From contig NZ_CP118259.1 in the NCBI RefSeq assembly GCF_013337045.2, positions 3,736,001 through 3,800,000 of the forward strand: a stretch of DNA of 64,000 nucleotides, in the 5' to 3' direction. The notes under the pieces are model-generated. The model saw only the letters and a list, made by a program, of their open reading frames with translations, had not been told where the DNA came from and made no database searches. The stretch is from Agrobacterium vitis. GTDB taxonomy: Bacteria > Pseudomonadota > Alphaproteobacteria > Rhizobiales > Rhizobiaceae. Both the position numbers and the translations under genes were made by a program. Within the stretch, counting starts at the first letter, position 1. Each line of letters starts with the position of its first letter. This document shows, piece after piece, positions 27,495 through 36,065 of the stretch.

Positions 27495-29057
27495 TCATTC
27501 CCACTCGATCGTGCCGGGCGGCTTGGATGTCACGTCATAGACGACACGGTTGATGCCGCGGACTTCGTTGATGATGCGGGTGGCGGCGCGGCCTAGGAAC
27601 TCCATGTCATAGTGGTAGAAGTCAGCGGTCATGCCATCGACGGAGGTGACGGCGCGCAGCGCGCAGACGAATTCATAGGTACGGCCATCGCCCATCACGC
27701 CGACGGTCTGGACCGGCAGCAGCACGGCGAAGGCCTGCCAGATAGCATCGTAAAGGCCAGCCTTGCGGATTTCGTCCAAATAGATGGCGTCTGCTTCGCG
27801 CAGGATGTCGAGCTTTTCGCGGGTGACGCCGCCCGGGCAGCGGATGGCAAGGCCAGGGCCGGGGAAGGGATGACGGCCAATGAACGAGTCGGGCAGGCCA
27901 AGCTCCTTGCCCAGAACGCGCACTTCGTCCTTGAACAATTCACGCAGCGGTTCCACCAGCTTCATGTTCATCCGGTCCGGAAGGCCGCCGACATTGTGGT
28001 GGCTCTTGATGGTGACAGACGGGCCGCCGGAGAAGGAAACGCTTTCGATGACGTCAGGATAGAGCGTGCCCTGGCCGAGGAAGTCTGCGCCGCCGAGCTT
28101 CTTGGCTTCTTCCTCGAAGGTCTCGATGAACAGGCGGCCAATGATCTTGCGCTTGGTTTCCGGGTCGGACACGCCTTCCAGCTCGCCGACGAAGCGGTCG
28201 ATGGCATCGACATGGATCAGATGGAGATTGTAATGTTCCTTGAACATGGCAACGACATCTGCCGCCTCGTTCTTGCGCATCAACCCGTGGTCAACCAGAA
28301 TGCAGGTCAACTGGTCGCCGACCGCCTCATGGATCAGCAGAGCTGCGACCGAACTATCGACCCCGCCGGACAGGGCGCAGATCACCCGCTTGTCACCGAC
28401 CTGGGCACGGATCTGCTCGACCGCCTTGGCGCGGTAGGCCGACATGCTCCAGTCGCCGGTAATGCCAGCGATATTATGGACGAAATTCTGGATCAGCTTG
28501 GCACCATCAGGCGTATGCACCACTTCCGGGTGGAACTGTACGGCGTAGTATTTGCGGGCCTCATCGGCAATGAACGCGAAGGGCGCATTGGACGAGGTGG
28601 CCAGAACCCGAAAGCCCGGCGGGATCGCGGTGACGCGGTCGCCATGCGACATCCAGACCTGATGGCGTGAGCCAACCGACCAGAGGCCTTCGAACAGCTT
28701 GCAATCCTGCTCGATCTCAAGGAAGGCACGCCCGAATTCGCGGTGATGTCCGGCTTCCACCTTGCCACCCAGTTGGGCGCAGATGGTTTGCTGGCCATAG
28801 CAGATACCGAAGATCGGCAGGCCGCTGTCGAAAATCACCTGGGGAACGCGAGGACTGCCTTCATCCAGTGCCGAGGCGGGGCTTCCAGACAGGATAACCG
28901 CCTTTGGCTTCAACCGCGCGAAGCCCTCTTCGGAGGACTGGAAAGGGACGATTTCGCAATACACGCCGGTTTCACGAACGCGCCGCGCAATCAGCTGCGT
29001 TACCTGGCTGCCGAAATCGATGATGAGAACGCTGTCGGGATGTGCTGTCTGGGTCAT
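27495..29057 (-). CDS. guaA: GMP synthase (glutamine-hydrolysing)
   Basis: A 520-residue two-domain enzyme that aminates XMP to GMP using glutamine and ATP. The N-terminal class I glutaminase has the nucleophile Cys in [16 protein letters not shown] and the His-Glu pair in [10 protein letters not shown]. The ATP-pyrophosphatase domain has the P-loop [14 protein letters not shown]. The C-terminal dimerisation domain ends in the invariant PPGTIEWE. Length and motifs are canonical. No purine riboswitch is evident in the short region upstream. The nucleosidase gene lies 84 bases upstream on the same strand. Confidence 0.97.
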   Translation of the reverse strand: MTQTAHPDSVLIIDFGSQVTQLIARRVRETGVYCEIVPFQSSEEGFARLKPKAVILSGSPASALDEGSPRVPQVIFDSGLPIFGICYGQQTICAQLGGKVEAGHHREFGRAFLEIEQDCKLFEGLWSVGSRHQVWMSHGDRVTAIPPGFRVLATSSNAPFAFIADEARKYYAVQFHPEVVHTPDGAKLIQNFVHNIAGITGDWSMSAYRAKAVEQIRAQVGDKRVICALSGGVDSSVAALLIHEAVGDQLTCILVDHGLMRKNEAADVVAMFKEHYNLHLIHVDAIDRFVGELEGVSDPETKRKIIGRLFIETFEEEAKKLGGADFLGQGTLYPDVIESVSFSGGPSVTIKSHHNVGGLPDRMNMKLVEPLRELFKDEVRVLGKELGLPDSFIGRHPFPGPGLAIRCPGGVTREKLDILREADAIYLDEIRKAGLYDAIWQAFAVLLPVQTVGVMGDGRTYEFVCALRAVTSVDGMTADFYHYDMEFLGRAATRIINEVRGINRVVYDVTSKPPGTIEWE

Positions 29058-29141
29058 GTCGAGCCTTTAATGAAAAGCAGTGTCCGTGGCAATCCGGGAA
29101 ATGCCGGCATGGCAAAAAATCTCTTGTTCGGCGCGGCCGGA

Positions 29142-29780
29142 TCAGAACCAGAAGGTGCCGTATTCCACCGCCTTGACCAGCGCGTCTACCGCCTGGGCCA
29201 GATTGCGGTCAACGACACCAAGATACTCCGTCCAGTCGCCGACATGTTTCAGTTCCGCCTTGCCATCAGAAATGCCGCGAAGGCCGATCAGCGGCAGGTT
29301 GAAGGTCTGGCAGGCGCGCAGCACCGCATAGGTTTCCATATCGACCATGTCGGCGGAGATACTGTCATAGACCGGGCCTGAGACGATATTGCCGCCGGTC
29401 GACAGGCTGGCCACGGCAACGCCGGGAATGCGCAGCGGCAGGTCCACCGTAGCTGGCAGATCGAGGAAGGGTGTACGGCCTTTCTCGAAACCGAGCGGCG
29501 AGGCGTCCATATCCCGGTAAGCGACTGAGGAGACCTGGTAGACCGCGGTCTGTTCCAGCCGTGACGAGCCTGCCGAACCCAGCGAGACGACGAGATCGGG
29601 AAGCGTTCCTGCTGCCTGGAGGTCTCTTAGGGCATTGGTGGTGACAATGGCGCTTTCCACCGGACCGACCCCGGTCATCAGCGGTTGGATGCGCAGGCGC
29701 AGGAGCGGGCCATATTCGGCATCGACGGCCATGACGAACAGAATGGACTTGCTGCACACCGATTTCAGATCAAACGTCAT
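29142..29780 (-). CDS. MTA/SAH nucleosidase-like nucleoside phosphorylase family protein
   Basis: This 212-residue PNP/UDP-type protein resembles methylthioadenosine/S-adenosylhomocysteine nucleosidase. The N-terminus is VMAVDAEYGPLLR in place of the usual GAMxEE, the ribose-site segment is VSLGSAGSSR, the purine-site Glu is in MVDMETYAVLRAC, and the catalytic Asp is in LRGISDGKAE. It would cleave MTA, SAH or deoxyadenosine to adenine, recycling by-products of SAM use. Its ATG overlaps the stop of the thioesterase gene (ATGA), so the pair is coupled. It is slightly shorter than the E. coli enzyme. Substrate assignment is by family only. Confidence 0.8.
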   Translation of the reverse strand: MTFDLKSVCSKSILFVMAVDAEYGPLLRLRIQPLMTGVGPVESAIVTTNALRDLQAAGTLPDLVVSLGSAGSSRLEQTAVYQVSSVAYRDMDASPLGFEKGRTPFLDLPATVDLPLRIPGVAVASLSTGGNIVSGPVYDSISADMVDMETYAVLRACQTFNLPLIGLRGISDGKAELKHVGDWTEYLGVVDRNLAQAVDALVKAVEYGTFWF

Positions 29781-30214
29781 TCCCTGATATCCTCACGGCC
29801 CCGCATCACCATCAGTGTGCTGGTCATCGAGGCAATTAATTTGGCTGGGCCGTCGGAGATGGCATAGCCACGGCCGTCGGCGACGATAATGGTGGAGCCG
29901 GGCTTGGTGATCTCGCCGCGAAACAGAAACCGGTCGCCGCGCCCGGGCGACATCATATTGACCTTGAATTCGATGGTCAGCAGCGAGGTCTCCGGTGCGA
30001 TCACCGTATAGGCGGCGTAGCTGCAAGCTGTGTCGAGGGCGGCGGAAATCACGCCTGCATGCAGGAAGCCATGCTGCTGGGTGAGCTTGTCGTGAAAAGC
30101 CAGCTCGATTTCCACCAGTTTATGGCTGATGCGGGTCAATTCCGCGCCGATGGTCTGCATGGCGCCCTGCCGTGCAAAGCTTGCCGTGATCCGTTGCTGG
30201 ATATCCGCGTCCAT
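29777..30214 (-). CDS. PaaI-type hotdog-fold thioesterase
   Basis: A 145-residue hotdog-fold protein. The central helix HGFLHAGVISAALDTACSYAAYTV carries the conserved HxG and acidic residue, and the edge strands are TIEFKVNMMSPG and VADGRGYAISDG. Family members hydrolyse acyl- or phenylacyl-CoA. The start at 30214 (MDADIQQRI) has a GAGG ribosome site. Its stop overlaps the nucleosidase ATG. The functional link between the two genes is not obvious. Confidence 0.85.
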   Translation of the reverse strand: MDADIQQRITASFARQGAMQTIGAELTRISHKLVEIELAFHDKLTQQHGFLHAGVISAALDTACSYAAYTVIAPETSLLTIEFKVNMMSPGRGDRFLFRGEITKPGSTIIVADGRGYAISDGPAKLIASMTSTLMVMRGREDIRE

Positions 30215-30337
30215 GTGGCTGCCGCCTCTTTCCCTCTCGTCTGCCTGCCATTTGGCATGACAGAACCGGTTCGGCAAGCCTGTTGATCGGGTTTGGCCTG
30301 TTGATGGGCTTTGGGCACGACGGTTTTGCGGCGGTGG

Positions 30338-30802
30338 TTAATTCAGCAGGAAAAGCGCGCCGTTCAGCACAGTGGCGAAAGAAACCCAGGCGAAATAGGG
30401 GATGAAGCATAGCATCGCCACCCGGTCCAGGCGCCGGACCTGCCAGACAAAGGCGAGGATCAGCGCCAGCATCGGCAGGATGACAATCAGGCCAAGACCG
30501 GTGCTGTGTGCGCCGAAGAACGCCGGAGACCAGAGGAAATTCAGCAGCATCTGGCCAAACCACAGCGCCATGGCACGCGATGCGCCCCGCGATTGCCGCA
30601 TCCGCTGCCAGATCCGAGCGCCTGCAAGGCCGATCAGCACATAAAGCACGGTCCAGACTGGCCCGAAGATCCAGCCGGGCGGATTGAAAAAAGGCTTTTC
30701 TAGCCCGTCATACCAGTCGCCCGGCAGATTGGTCAGGCCGATCATTGTGCCGATACCGGTGACGGCGGCCATGAAGATGAGATTGGTGAGAGCACTGCGC
30801 AT
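30338..30802 (-). CDS. tspO: TspO/MBR family membrane protein
   Basis: A 154-residue protein with five predicted membrane helices. The family core is PFFNPPGWIFGPVWTVLYVLIG and WFGQMLLNFLWSPAFFG, and the final WVSFATVLNGALFLLN matches the usual TspO end. Bacterial TspO binds porphyrins and, in Rhodobacter and Sinorhizobium, modulates pigment or nutrient-stress genes. Length is normal. It stands between the thioesterase and the iron-type cluster on the same strand, with gaps of 123 and 51 bases, so cotranscription is uncertain. Confidence 0.92.
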   Translation of the reverse strand: MRSALTNLIFMAAVTGIGTMIGLTNLPGDWYDGLEKPFFNPPGWIFGPVWTVLYVLIGLAGARIWQRMRQSRGASRAMALWFGQMLLNFLWSPAFFGAHSTGLGLIVILPMLALILAFVWQVRRLDRVAMLCFIPYFAWVSFATVLNGALFLLN

Positions 30803-30853
30803 GACGAGACTATCTATAGCATCAAGCCCTGGATGGAAGGGGATAAGCGATCC

Positions 30854-31924
30854 TTAGATGCGAATGATGTGCTGGTCCCAGTTCACGGTCTCTGATCTGT
30901 CCAGGAACCGGCCATCATAGGAGGACGTCGCAAAGCCATGGGCCGCAGGCGCGATACCAGCCGCCTCGCTCAGGCTGGCGGTGTCCAGCACCTTGCCGCT
31001 ATCGGCATCCAGTGTTACCGAAAGGCCGCCATTTGGTGAGGTGATACCGACCAGTCCCTCGCGACGGTTGACGGCAATCGCCCCGACATAATTGGCAAGT
31101 CCACGGGTGATATCCGGCGGCAGATCGAGCCAGTGCAGGGCTTCGCCCCGCCTGAAATGGCCGACCAGTGGCGGCAGGTCGCGGCGTGGGCCTTCATACT
31201 GGCAGGCAAACCAGATCCGGCCACGCGCGTCGAGATCGATATGCCGGGTGGAAAGCTGGCGCAGGGCGTCTGGCAGCGCGTGTTTTTCAATCAATGCGCC
31301 GGTCCTGGCATCGGCCAGCACCAGAGATGGCTGCATATGGTCGAGATTGAGCTTGGTGCGGCCAAAATCTGGATTGGTCTCAATGCCGCCATTGGCGATG
31401 ATCAGCAAGCTGCCGTCATCGCTGACGCTCATGTCATGGGTGCCAATGCCATGGGCGGAAAATTCGCCGATCCGGCTAAACCCGTTAGTCGCATCGTAAA
31501 GCCCGATCATGCCGCGATTGTTGTCGAAATCGTTCTCGCTGGCATAGAGCAGCTTGCCATCGGGGGAAAAATGCCCGTGGCCGTAGAAATGGCGGCCCGC
31601 CGGGGCGTTGACGACCACGGGTGCCACCTGCTGTTGCCGGTCGAAGATGAAAATGAATGTGCCGGGACGCCTCGCAAAGGCGGCCACCTTATTGGCGCTG
31701 GCCGCAAGCCCATGGGCGCGGCCTGGCAGGGCGACGCGCGCAACGATCCGGCCATCTTCGCTGAGCAAGGCGGCGCCAAACGATCCATCTTGGCCACGAA
31801 AGGCGGAGGCATAGACGGCATCGGTTGCCGTCAGCGCTTGCGCCTGCGCCTCAGTCAGCCCGGCCAGATAAACGGCGCCTGCGGCTTTCAGAAAGTGTCG
31901 TCGGTCCATCAACGCGCCGCGCAT
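30854..31924 (-). CDS. DUF1513 Tat-exported beta-propeller protein
   Basis: About 356 residues. A twin-arginine signal (MDRRHFLKAAGAVYLAG) predicts folded export to the periplasm. The rest has repeated beta-propeller-like strands (GHGHFSPDGKLLYASEND, HDMSVSDDGSLLIIANGG, NRREGLVGITSPNGG), as in DUF1513. It is the last gene of a four-gene set with two imelysins and a di-haem protein, a combination seen in iron-regulated clusters of Proteobacteria. The molecular function is unknown. The start at 31924 is uncertain: ATG at 31909 directly before DRRHFLK, and TTG at 31933, are alternatives. Confidence 0.85.
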   Translation of the reverse strand: MRGALMDRRHFLKAAGAVYLAGLTEAQAQALTATDAVYASAFRGQDGSFGAALLSEDGRIVARVALPGRAHGLAASANKVAAFARRPGTFIFIFDRQQQVAPVVVNAPAGRHFYGHGHFSPDGKLLYASENDFDNNRGMIGLYDATNGFSRIGEFSAHGIGTHDMSVSDDGSLLIIANGGIETNPDFGRTKLNLDHMQPSLVLADARTGALIEKHALPDALRQLSTRHIDLDARGRIWFACQYEGPRRDLPPLVGHFRRGEALHWLDLPPDITRGLANYVGAIAVNRREGLVGITSPNGGLSVTLDADSGKVLDTASLSEAAGIAPAAHGFATSSYDGRFLDRSETVNWDQHIIRI

Positions 31925-31929
31925 CGGGA

Positions 31930-33054
31930 TCAATCCCCGTCCGCGAAGGAAAAACCGGCACTGAGGCCGACGCCGCCGCCCAGTCCGTCGCTGAGATCGG
32001 TGATCATGCTGCGGCTGTCATCGAGCAGGCTGACCAGTTTCTTGCGGTTTTCTGGTTGACCGACTGCCGCCTCGATATCCGGCGTCATGGATTGGGTGGT
32101 CTGGATCAGCCGGTCGGCCAGCGTATTGATGGCGGGGATGACACTCCGCTTGCCCTCCGGCAACAGGTTTGCAGCGCCGGTGTCGTTGAGAAGCTGTTTG
32201 AGGCCGTTCAGGTTTTCCTGCATGCTGACGAAGGTCAGGCCGGAGCGCCAGAAAATCGCCTGCTTGGGCGCGATACGGCCCCCTGCGCCTTTGAAGAATG
32301 TTTCGATCCGCTCGTCGCGCACGGTTTCGGTTCCGTGGACGAGAATGCCGAGCAGGCCGGTGACGGCCTCCGACGGGGTGCGGAAGACATCATTGTCCGG
32401 GCCCGGCTGTTTCCAGGCGGTCTGGATGCCGCCGGGCGCTTCCCAGAGGCTGGACAATTCACCGGCCATGTTTTCGATATTGCCAGCAATTGCTGCGCCA
32501 TAGCGGCAGCGGAACGCGCCGTCGGCCTGGTTCAAAGTCTCGGAGCCGGTGCCGTAGAGGACATATTCCAGCGCGCCAAGACCCTGGATCGCCACGCTTT
32601 TCTCATGCAGGGCTTCCGGCTTGGTGAAGCTGTCGTCATTGGAGGCGATGGCACCCTGGATCTGCTTCAGCGCCAGCCCCTTGCGGTCCGGGTAAAACAG
32701 GATGTGTTCAAAGCGGTTTTCCTCGATCACCGGCCCGACCCGGACGATCTCGATCCGCGCCCAGGCGCGCACGGCCTGCTCAAAGCCATCCTTGGCCGCT
32801 TTGACGGTTTGGTCGGAAGGGGTCGCGCAGAGGGCATTCATCCCGGCATGCAGGGCCTTGGCCTTGTCGAGGAAATTGCGATAGCCGGGGCGGATAAAGC
32901 CATCCACGGTCTTTGCCATCACATCTGGAACTGCGGCGGTTTGCAGGGCCGTCGCATGGGGGGCGGCGTCCTGCGCCAAGACTGGCAAGGCCTGGAGCGG
33001 GAGGAAGGAAAGTGTCAGGGCGAGGGTCAAAATCCGGCATCGAGCATTGGGCAT
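31930..33054 (-). CDS. Imelysin-family periplasmic protein (second copy)
   Basis: A 374-residue protein with a signal peptide (LTLALTLSFLPLQALPVLAQ) and an imelysin/peptidase M75 body of helical repeats. The region aligned with the GxHxxE motif of its neighbour reads GLGALEYVLYG, so the His is replaced by Ala while the Glu stays. This is the insulin-cleaving-like subgroup that often lacks the metal motif. Peptidase activity is doubtful; binding of iron or a partner is more likely. Its stop is six bases from the DUF1513 start, and its ATG shares a base with the end of the di-haem gene, so the cluster is tightly coupled. Confidence 0.87.
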   Translation of the reverse strand: MPNARCRILTLALTLSFLPLQALPVLAQDAAPHATALQTAAVPDVMAKTVDGFIRPGYRNFLDKAKALHAGMNALCATPSDQTVKAAKDGFEQAVRAWARIEIVRVGPVIEENRFEHILFYPDRKGLALKQIQGAIASNDDSFTKPEALHEKSVAIQGLGALEYVLYGTGSETLNQADGAFRCRYGAAIAGNIENMAGELSSLWEAPGGIQTAWKQPGPDNDVFRTPSEAVTGLLGILVHGTETVRDERIETFFKGAGGRIAPKQAIFWRSGLTFVSMQENLNGLKQLLNDTGAANLLPEGKRSVIPAINTLADRLIQTTQSMTPDIEAAVGQPENRKKLVSLLDDSRSMITDLSDGLGGGVGLSAGFSFADGD

Positions 33055-34598
33055 CAGAGTGACTCCAGAAATGTAATCAACGCCTTGCGGTCGCCCGGCG
33101 TCATGGATGCAAAGGCGTTGCGGGCTTTTTCCGCCTCGCCGCCGTGCCAGAGAATAGCTTCTGGCAGGGAGGTGGCGCGCCCGTCATGCAGATAGGCCTG
33201 GCGACCGCCCACTTTGGCTGTGAGACCGAGGCCCCAGAGCGGCGGCGTGCGCCATTGCTGGCCGCTGGCCAAGCCGACCTGTTGCCCGTCGGACAGATCG
33301 GGACCCATATCATGCAGCAGGAAATCGGAATAGGGCCAGATCAGCTGGAAGGAAAGGGCCGGGTAGGCGGCATTGCGCCGCGTCACATATTTCGGCTGGT
33401 GGCAGCTGGCGCAACCGGATGCATAAAACAACGCCTTGCCGGCCAGAACCTGGGGCTTTGTCACGTCGCGGCGCTTGGGAGGGGCCAGCGTTTCGCTATA
33501 GAATGTCATCAGATCCAGCACCGGCGGCGGTGCCTCGACCGGGCCAAGCCTTACCTGCACGCCGTTCGGCATTGCCAGGCATTGCGGCTGGTTTGCCGTG
33601 CAATCGCCTGCATGACGCGGATCGTCGGGAGAGGAGATGCCGATGTCACCGGCCAAGGCGCTCGCCGCCTGATCGCGGACCGTGGCGTTTTCCGCTTTCC
33701 AGCCGAAACGTCCGATCTTTATTTCGCCGCTCAGATGGTCGCGCACCTTGGCAACAGTACCCGAAACGCTATTGCCCGCTTGCGCCTGCCGCTCGGCATT
33801 GGCCAGAATATCCTCGTCGGCAATCGCCTCGATCAGGCCCATGCCGATCATCGGATTGGCGATGCGGGGCGACAGCGTGGTGTCTGCTCCAAGCGGACCA
33901 TAACCGAGCGCGTCGATGCTGTAGGTGGGAACCCGCAGCGTCTCCGTTTCACCGCCGGCAAGCGTTACGGTTTTCGGTTGATAGGTCACGGCCAGCCGCC
34001 CCTCGGCGGCAAGACCGGGTACGGCGCGGTCCTGCAATTGCCGGCCATAGGTGTCATCGCCAAAATTCAGCGCCTTCAAGGCGGCAATCGCGGCCTTTTC
34101 CTCGTCGGTATGCGCGGGTCGAGCCAGTCTTAGAAACATCGAGGTGGCATCGCCATCCGGTCCGGGTGGATGGCCACGACCGCCGCGCTGATGACAGCTT
34201 TCGCAGGAGCGGGCGTTGAACAGCGGCCCCAATCCGTCCGAGGCCTGGGTGGAGGAGGGAGCGGAGACCCAGAATTTCTGAAAAAGCGCTTCGCCAAGTG
34301 AAAATTGCTGCTGCTGCTCGAAACTCAAGGTGGCGAGCGGATGGGTAAAGGCCTTGGCATCGGCGGGACCAGTAGAACTCGCAGCGCCCGCCGTCATCGC
34401 CTCAAAGGCTTCGGCTTTTGAAAAGTCGTTGGTGGGGACTGTAACGGCATTGACCTTGATGCGATCGGCCGGTGTGAGATCCGGGCGCAGCTCCGCTGCA
34501 AAGGCGCCTGCTATCAGGCTGCTTTCGAGCAGGCTTCCCATCAGCAGGGCACCGCCAAGCAGGATTATCGTCGCTGTCTTCAGCCGCACGTTCGGCAT
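33054..34598 (-). CDS. DUF1111 di-haem thiol-oxidoreductase-like protein
   Basis: A 514-residue exported protein with a signal peptide (LKTATIILLGGALLMGSLL) and two haem-binding CxxCH motifs (SCESCHQRGGRGH and GCASCHQPKYV), the hallmark of DUF1111 proteins distantly related to di-haem peroxidases. The C-terminal part has a further peroxidase-like TPPLWGLG...YLHDGRATSLPEAILWHGGEA. It sits between two imelysin genes; in other Proteobacteria this set is iron-responsive, suggesting a redox step on iron or on a partner protein in the periplasm. Haem attachment would require Ccm enzymes elsewhere. The start at 34598 fits the signal peptide. Confidence 0.88.
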   Translation of the reverse strand: MPNVRLKTATIILLGGALLMGSLLESSLIAGAFAAELRPDLTPADRIKVNAVTVPTNDFSKAEAFEAMTAGAASSTGPADAKAFTHPLATLSFEQQQQFSLGEALFQKFWVSAPSSTQASDGLGPLFNARSCESCHQRGGRGHPPGPDGDATSMFLRLARPAHTDEEKAAIAALKALNFGDDTYGRQLQDRAVPGLAAEGRLAVTYQPKTVTLAGGETETLRVPTYSIDALGYGPLGADTTLSPRIANPMIGMGLIEAIADEDILANAERQAQAGNSVSGTVAKVRDHLSGEIKIGRFGWKAENATVRDQAASALAGDIGISSPDDPRHAGDCTANQPQCLAMPNGVQVRLGPVEAPPPVLDLMTFYSETLAPPKRRDVTKPQVLAGKALFYASGCASCHQPKYVTRRNAAYPALSFQLIWPYSDFLLHDMGPDLSDGQQVGLASGQQWRTPPLWGLGLTAKVGGRQAYLHDGRATSLPEAILWHGGEAEKARNAFASMTPGDRKALITFLESL

Positions 34599-34657
34599 CC
34601 CTATGATAATGGCCGCCGCCCGGTGGTGGGCAGCGGCCATCTGTTTTTAATGGTATT

Positions 34658-35935
34658 TTACTTGAAGACGGCGCTGGGGTTGTCGAGGCTGTCGGAGCCT
34701 TCCAGCTTGACTTCGCCGAGATCGAGGGCAGCCACGACGCGCTGGATCGACTTGGTCTGGTCGATCAGGCCGTCGATACCAGCCTGAACGGTGGCATTGC
34801 CTTCCTTGTTGTTCTCGGCAATCATCTGGTCATAGTGCTCGACGGTCTTGGCACGCTTCACGAGAGCGGTCATCGCCTTCATGGTGGTGTTCAGCTTGGA
34901 CTTCATTTCCTTGTCCAGAGCCTTGTCCTTGGCGGCAACCAGATCCGACAGGGACGGACCAGTCATCTTGGTGCCATCGACGCGGGTATATTTGCCGGTA
35001 TAGGCCGAGCGGATGCCGAGTGCGTCGTAATAATGCGAATTATGGGTGTTGTCGGAGAAGCAGTCATGCTCTTCTTCCGGATCGTGCAGCAGCAGGCCGA
35101 GCTTCATTCGCTCGCCAGCCAGTTCGCCGTAGGACAGCGAGCCCATGCCGGTCAAAATAGCTTTGAGGCCGGAGGTTGGATCGGCCAGCAAGGTCTTGGT
35201 TGCTTCGCCTTCCGGCTTCCAGGCATCGACCATTTCCTGAAGGTCGGAGACCAGCAGGGTCGAAGCCGACTTCAGATATTGGGCGCGCCGGTCGCAATGG
35301 CCGCCGGTGCAATTCTTCAAGTCGTAATCGGTAAAGGGACGGTTGCCAGCGCCTGGGCCGGTGCCGTTCAAATCCTGTCCCCAGAGCAGAAATTCGATGG
35401 CATGGTAGCCGGTTGCCACATTGGCCTCGACGCCACCGGCTTCCTGGAGCTTGTTGGCCAGGAAATCCGGTGTCAGATTGGTGGCATCCACCTCTTCGCC
35501 GTTGATCTTGATCTTGGTATTGGCAATCACATTGGCGGTGTACAGCGCATTCGTATCGCTTTCCGTGCCGTAGGATTTATCGACATAGTCGATCAGGCCT
35601 TCGTCCAGCGGCCAGGCATTGACCTTGCCTTCCCAGTCATCAACGATCTTGTTGCCGAAGCGATAGACTTCCGACTGCTGATAGGGCACGCGAGCCTTGA
35701 TCCAGGCGGAGCGAGCCTTGTTGAGCGTCGATTTGCTGGGCTTGGCAAGCAGCGCGTCAACGGCAGCATCCAGCGTCTTGGCTGTGGTGAGCGAATCCTG
35801 GTATTTCGCCTCTGCCAGCTCTGCATAATGCTTCAGCACTGCATCTGCTTCCGGCGCTTTTGCTGCCGGGGCAGCAAAGCTGGTCGAAGCGATGAAAAGC
35901 GCCAGTCCGGCGCCGATCATGAATGGTCGAGACAT
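34658..35935 (-). CDS. Imelysin-family iron-regulated periplasmic protein (IrpA-like)
   Basis: A 425-residue protein with a signal peptide (FMIGAGLALFIASTSFA) and the imelysin fold. The conserved GxHxxE is intact in TGYHAIEFLLWG, and other family patches are WPLDEGLIDYV, NRPFTDYD and FSDNTHNSHYYDALGI. Homologues such as IrpA are induced by iron limitation and may bind ferrous or ferric iron in the periplasm. It is first in the four-gene cluster, preceded by a strong GAGGAGAGGG ribosome site and a TTGACA-like -35 at 36018-36023 (minus strand). No unambiguous Irr or RirA box is visible in the short upstream region. Confidence 0.9.
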   Translation of the reverse strand: MSRPFMIGAGLALFIASTSFAAPAAKAPEADAVLKHYAELAEAKYQDSLTTAKTLDAAVDALLAKPSKSTLNKARSAWIKARVPYQQSEVYRFGNKIVDDWEGKVNAWPLDEGLIDYVDKSYGTESDTNALYTANVIANTKIKINGEEVDATNLTPDFLANKLQEAGGVEANVATGYHAIEFLLWGQDLNGTGPGAGNRPFTDYDLKNCTGGHCDRRAQYLKSASTLLVSDLQEMVDAWKPEGEATKTLLADPTSGLKAILTGMGSLSYGELAGERMKLGLLLHDPEEEHDCFSDNTHNSHYYDALGIRSAYTGKYTRVDGTKMTGPSLSDLVAAKDKALDKEMKSKLNTTMKAMTALVKRAKTVEHYDQMIAENNKEGNATVQAGIDGLIDQTKSIQRVVAALDLGEVKLEGSDSLDNPSAVFK

Positions 35936-36025
35936 GCCCTCTCCTCTGGCGCCTTTGGCGCCGCTTATGAACTGTGGATGTGGTCTGTGGGCATGTCATG
36001 GAACAAAATTAAACTAGTGTCAAAC

Positions 36026-36065
36026 AATCAGGAATAGCCCTCAATATTTAGGGCGCATCCTGATT
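36026..36065 (-). terminator. Double-stem hairpin after the RsmB-like gene
   Basis: AATCAGGA/TCCTGATT enclose GCCCT/AGGGC directly after the stop at 36066-36068. The structure lies just upstream of the imelysin promoter. The T run is poor, so it could also be a regulatory fold or operator. Confidence 0.6.

Noticed and set aside
31825..33195. 456-codon plus-strand frame across the imelysin gene
   Set aside because: It runs antisense over three real genes and has no signal or domain.
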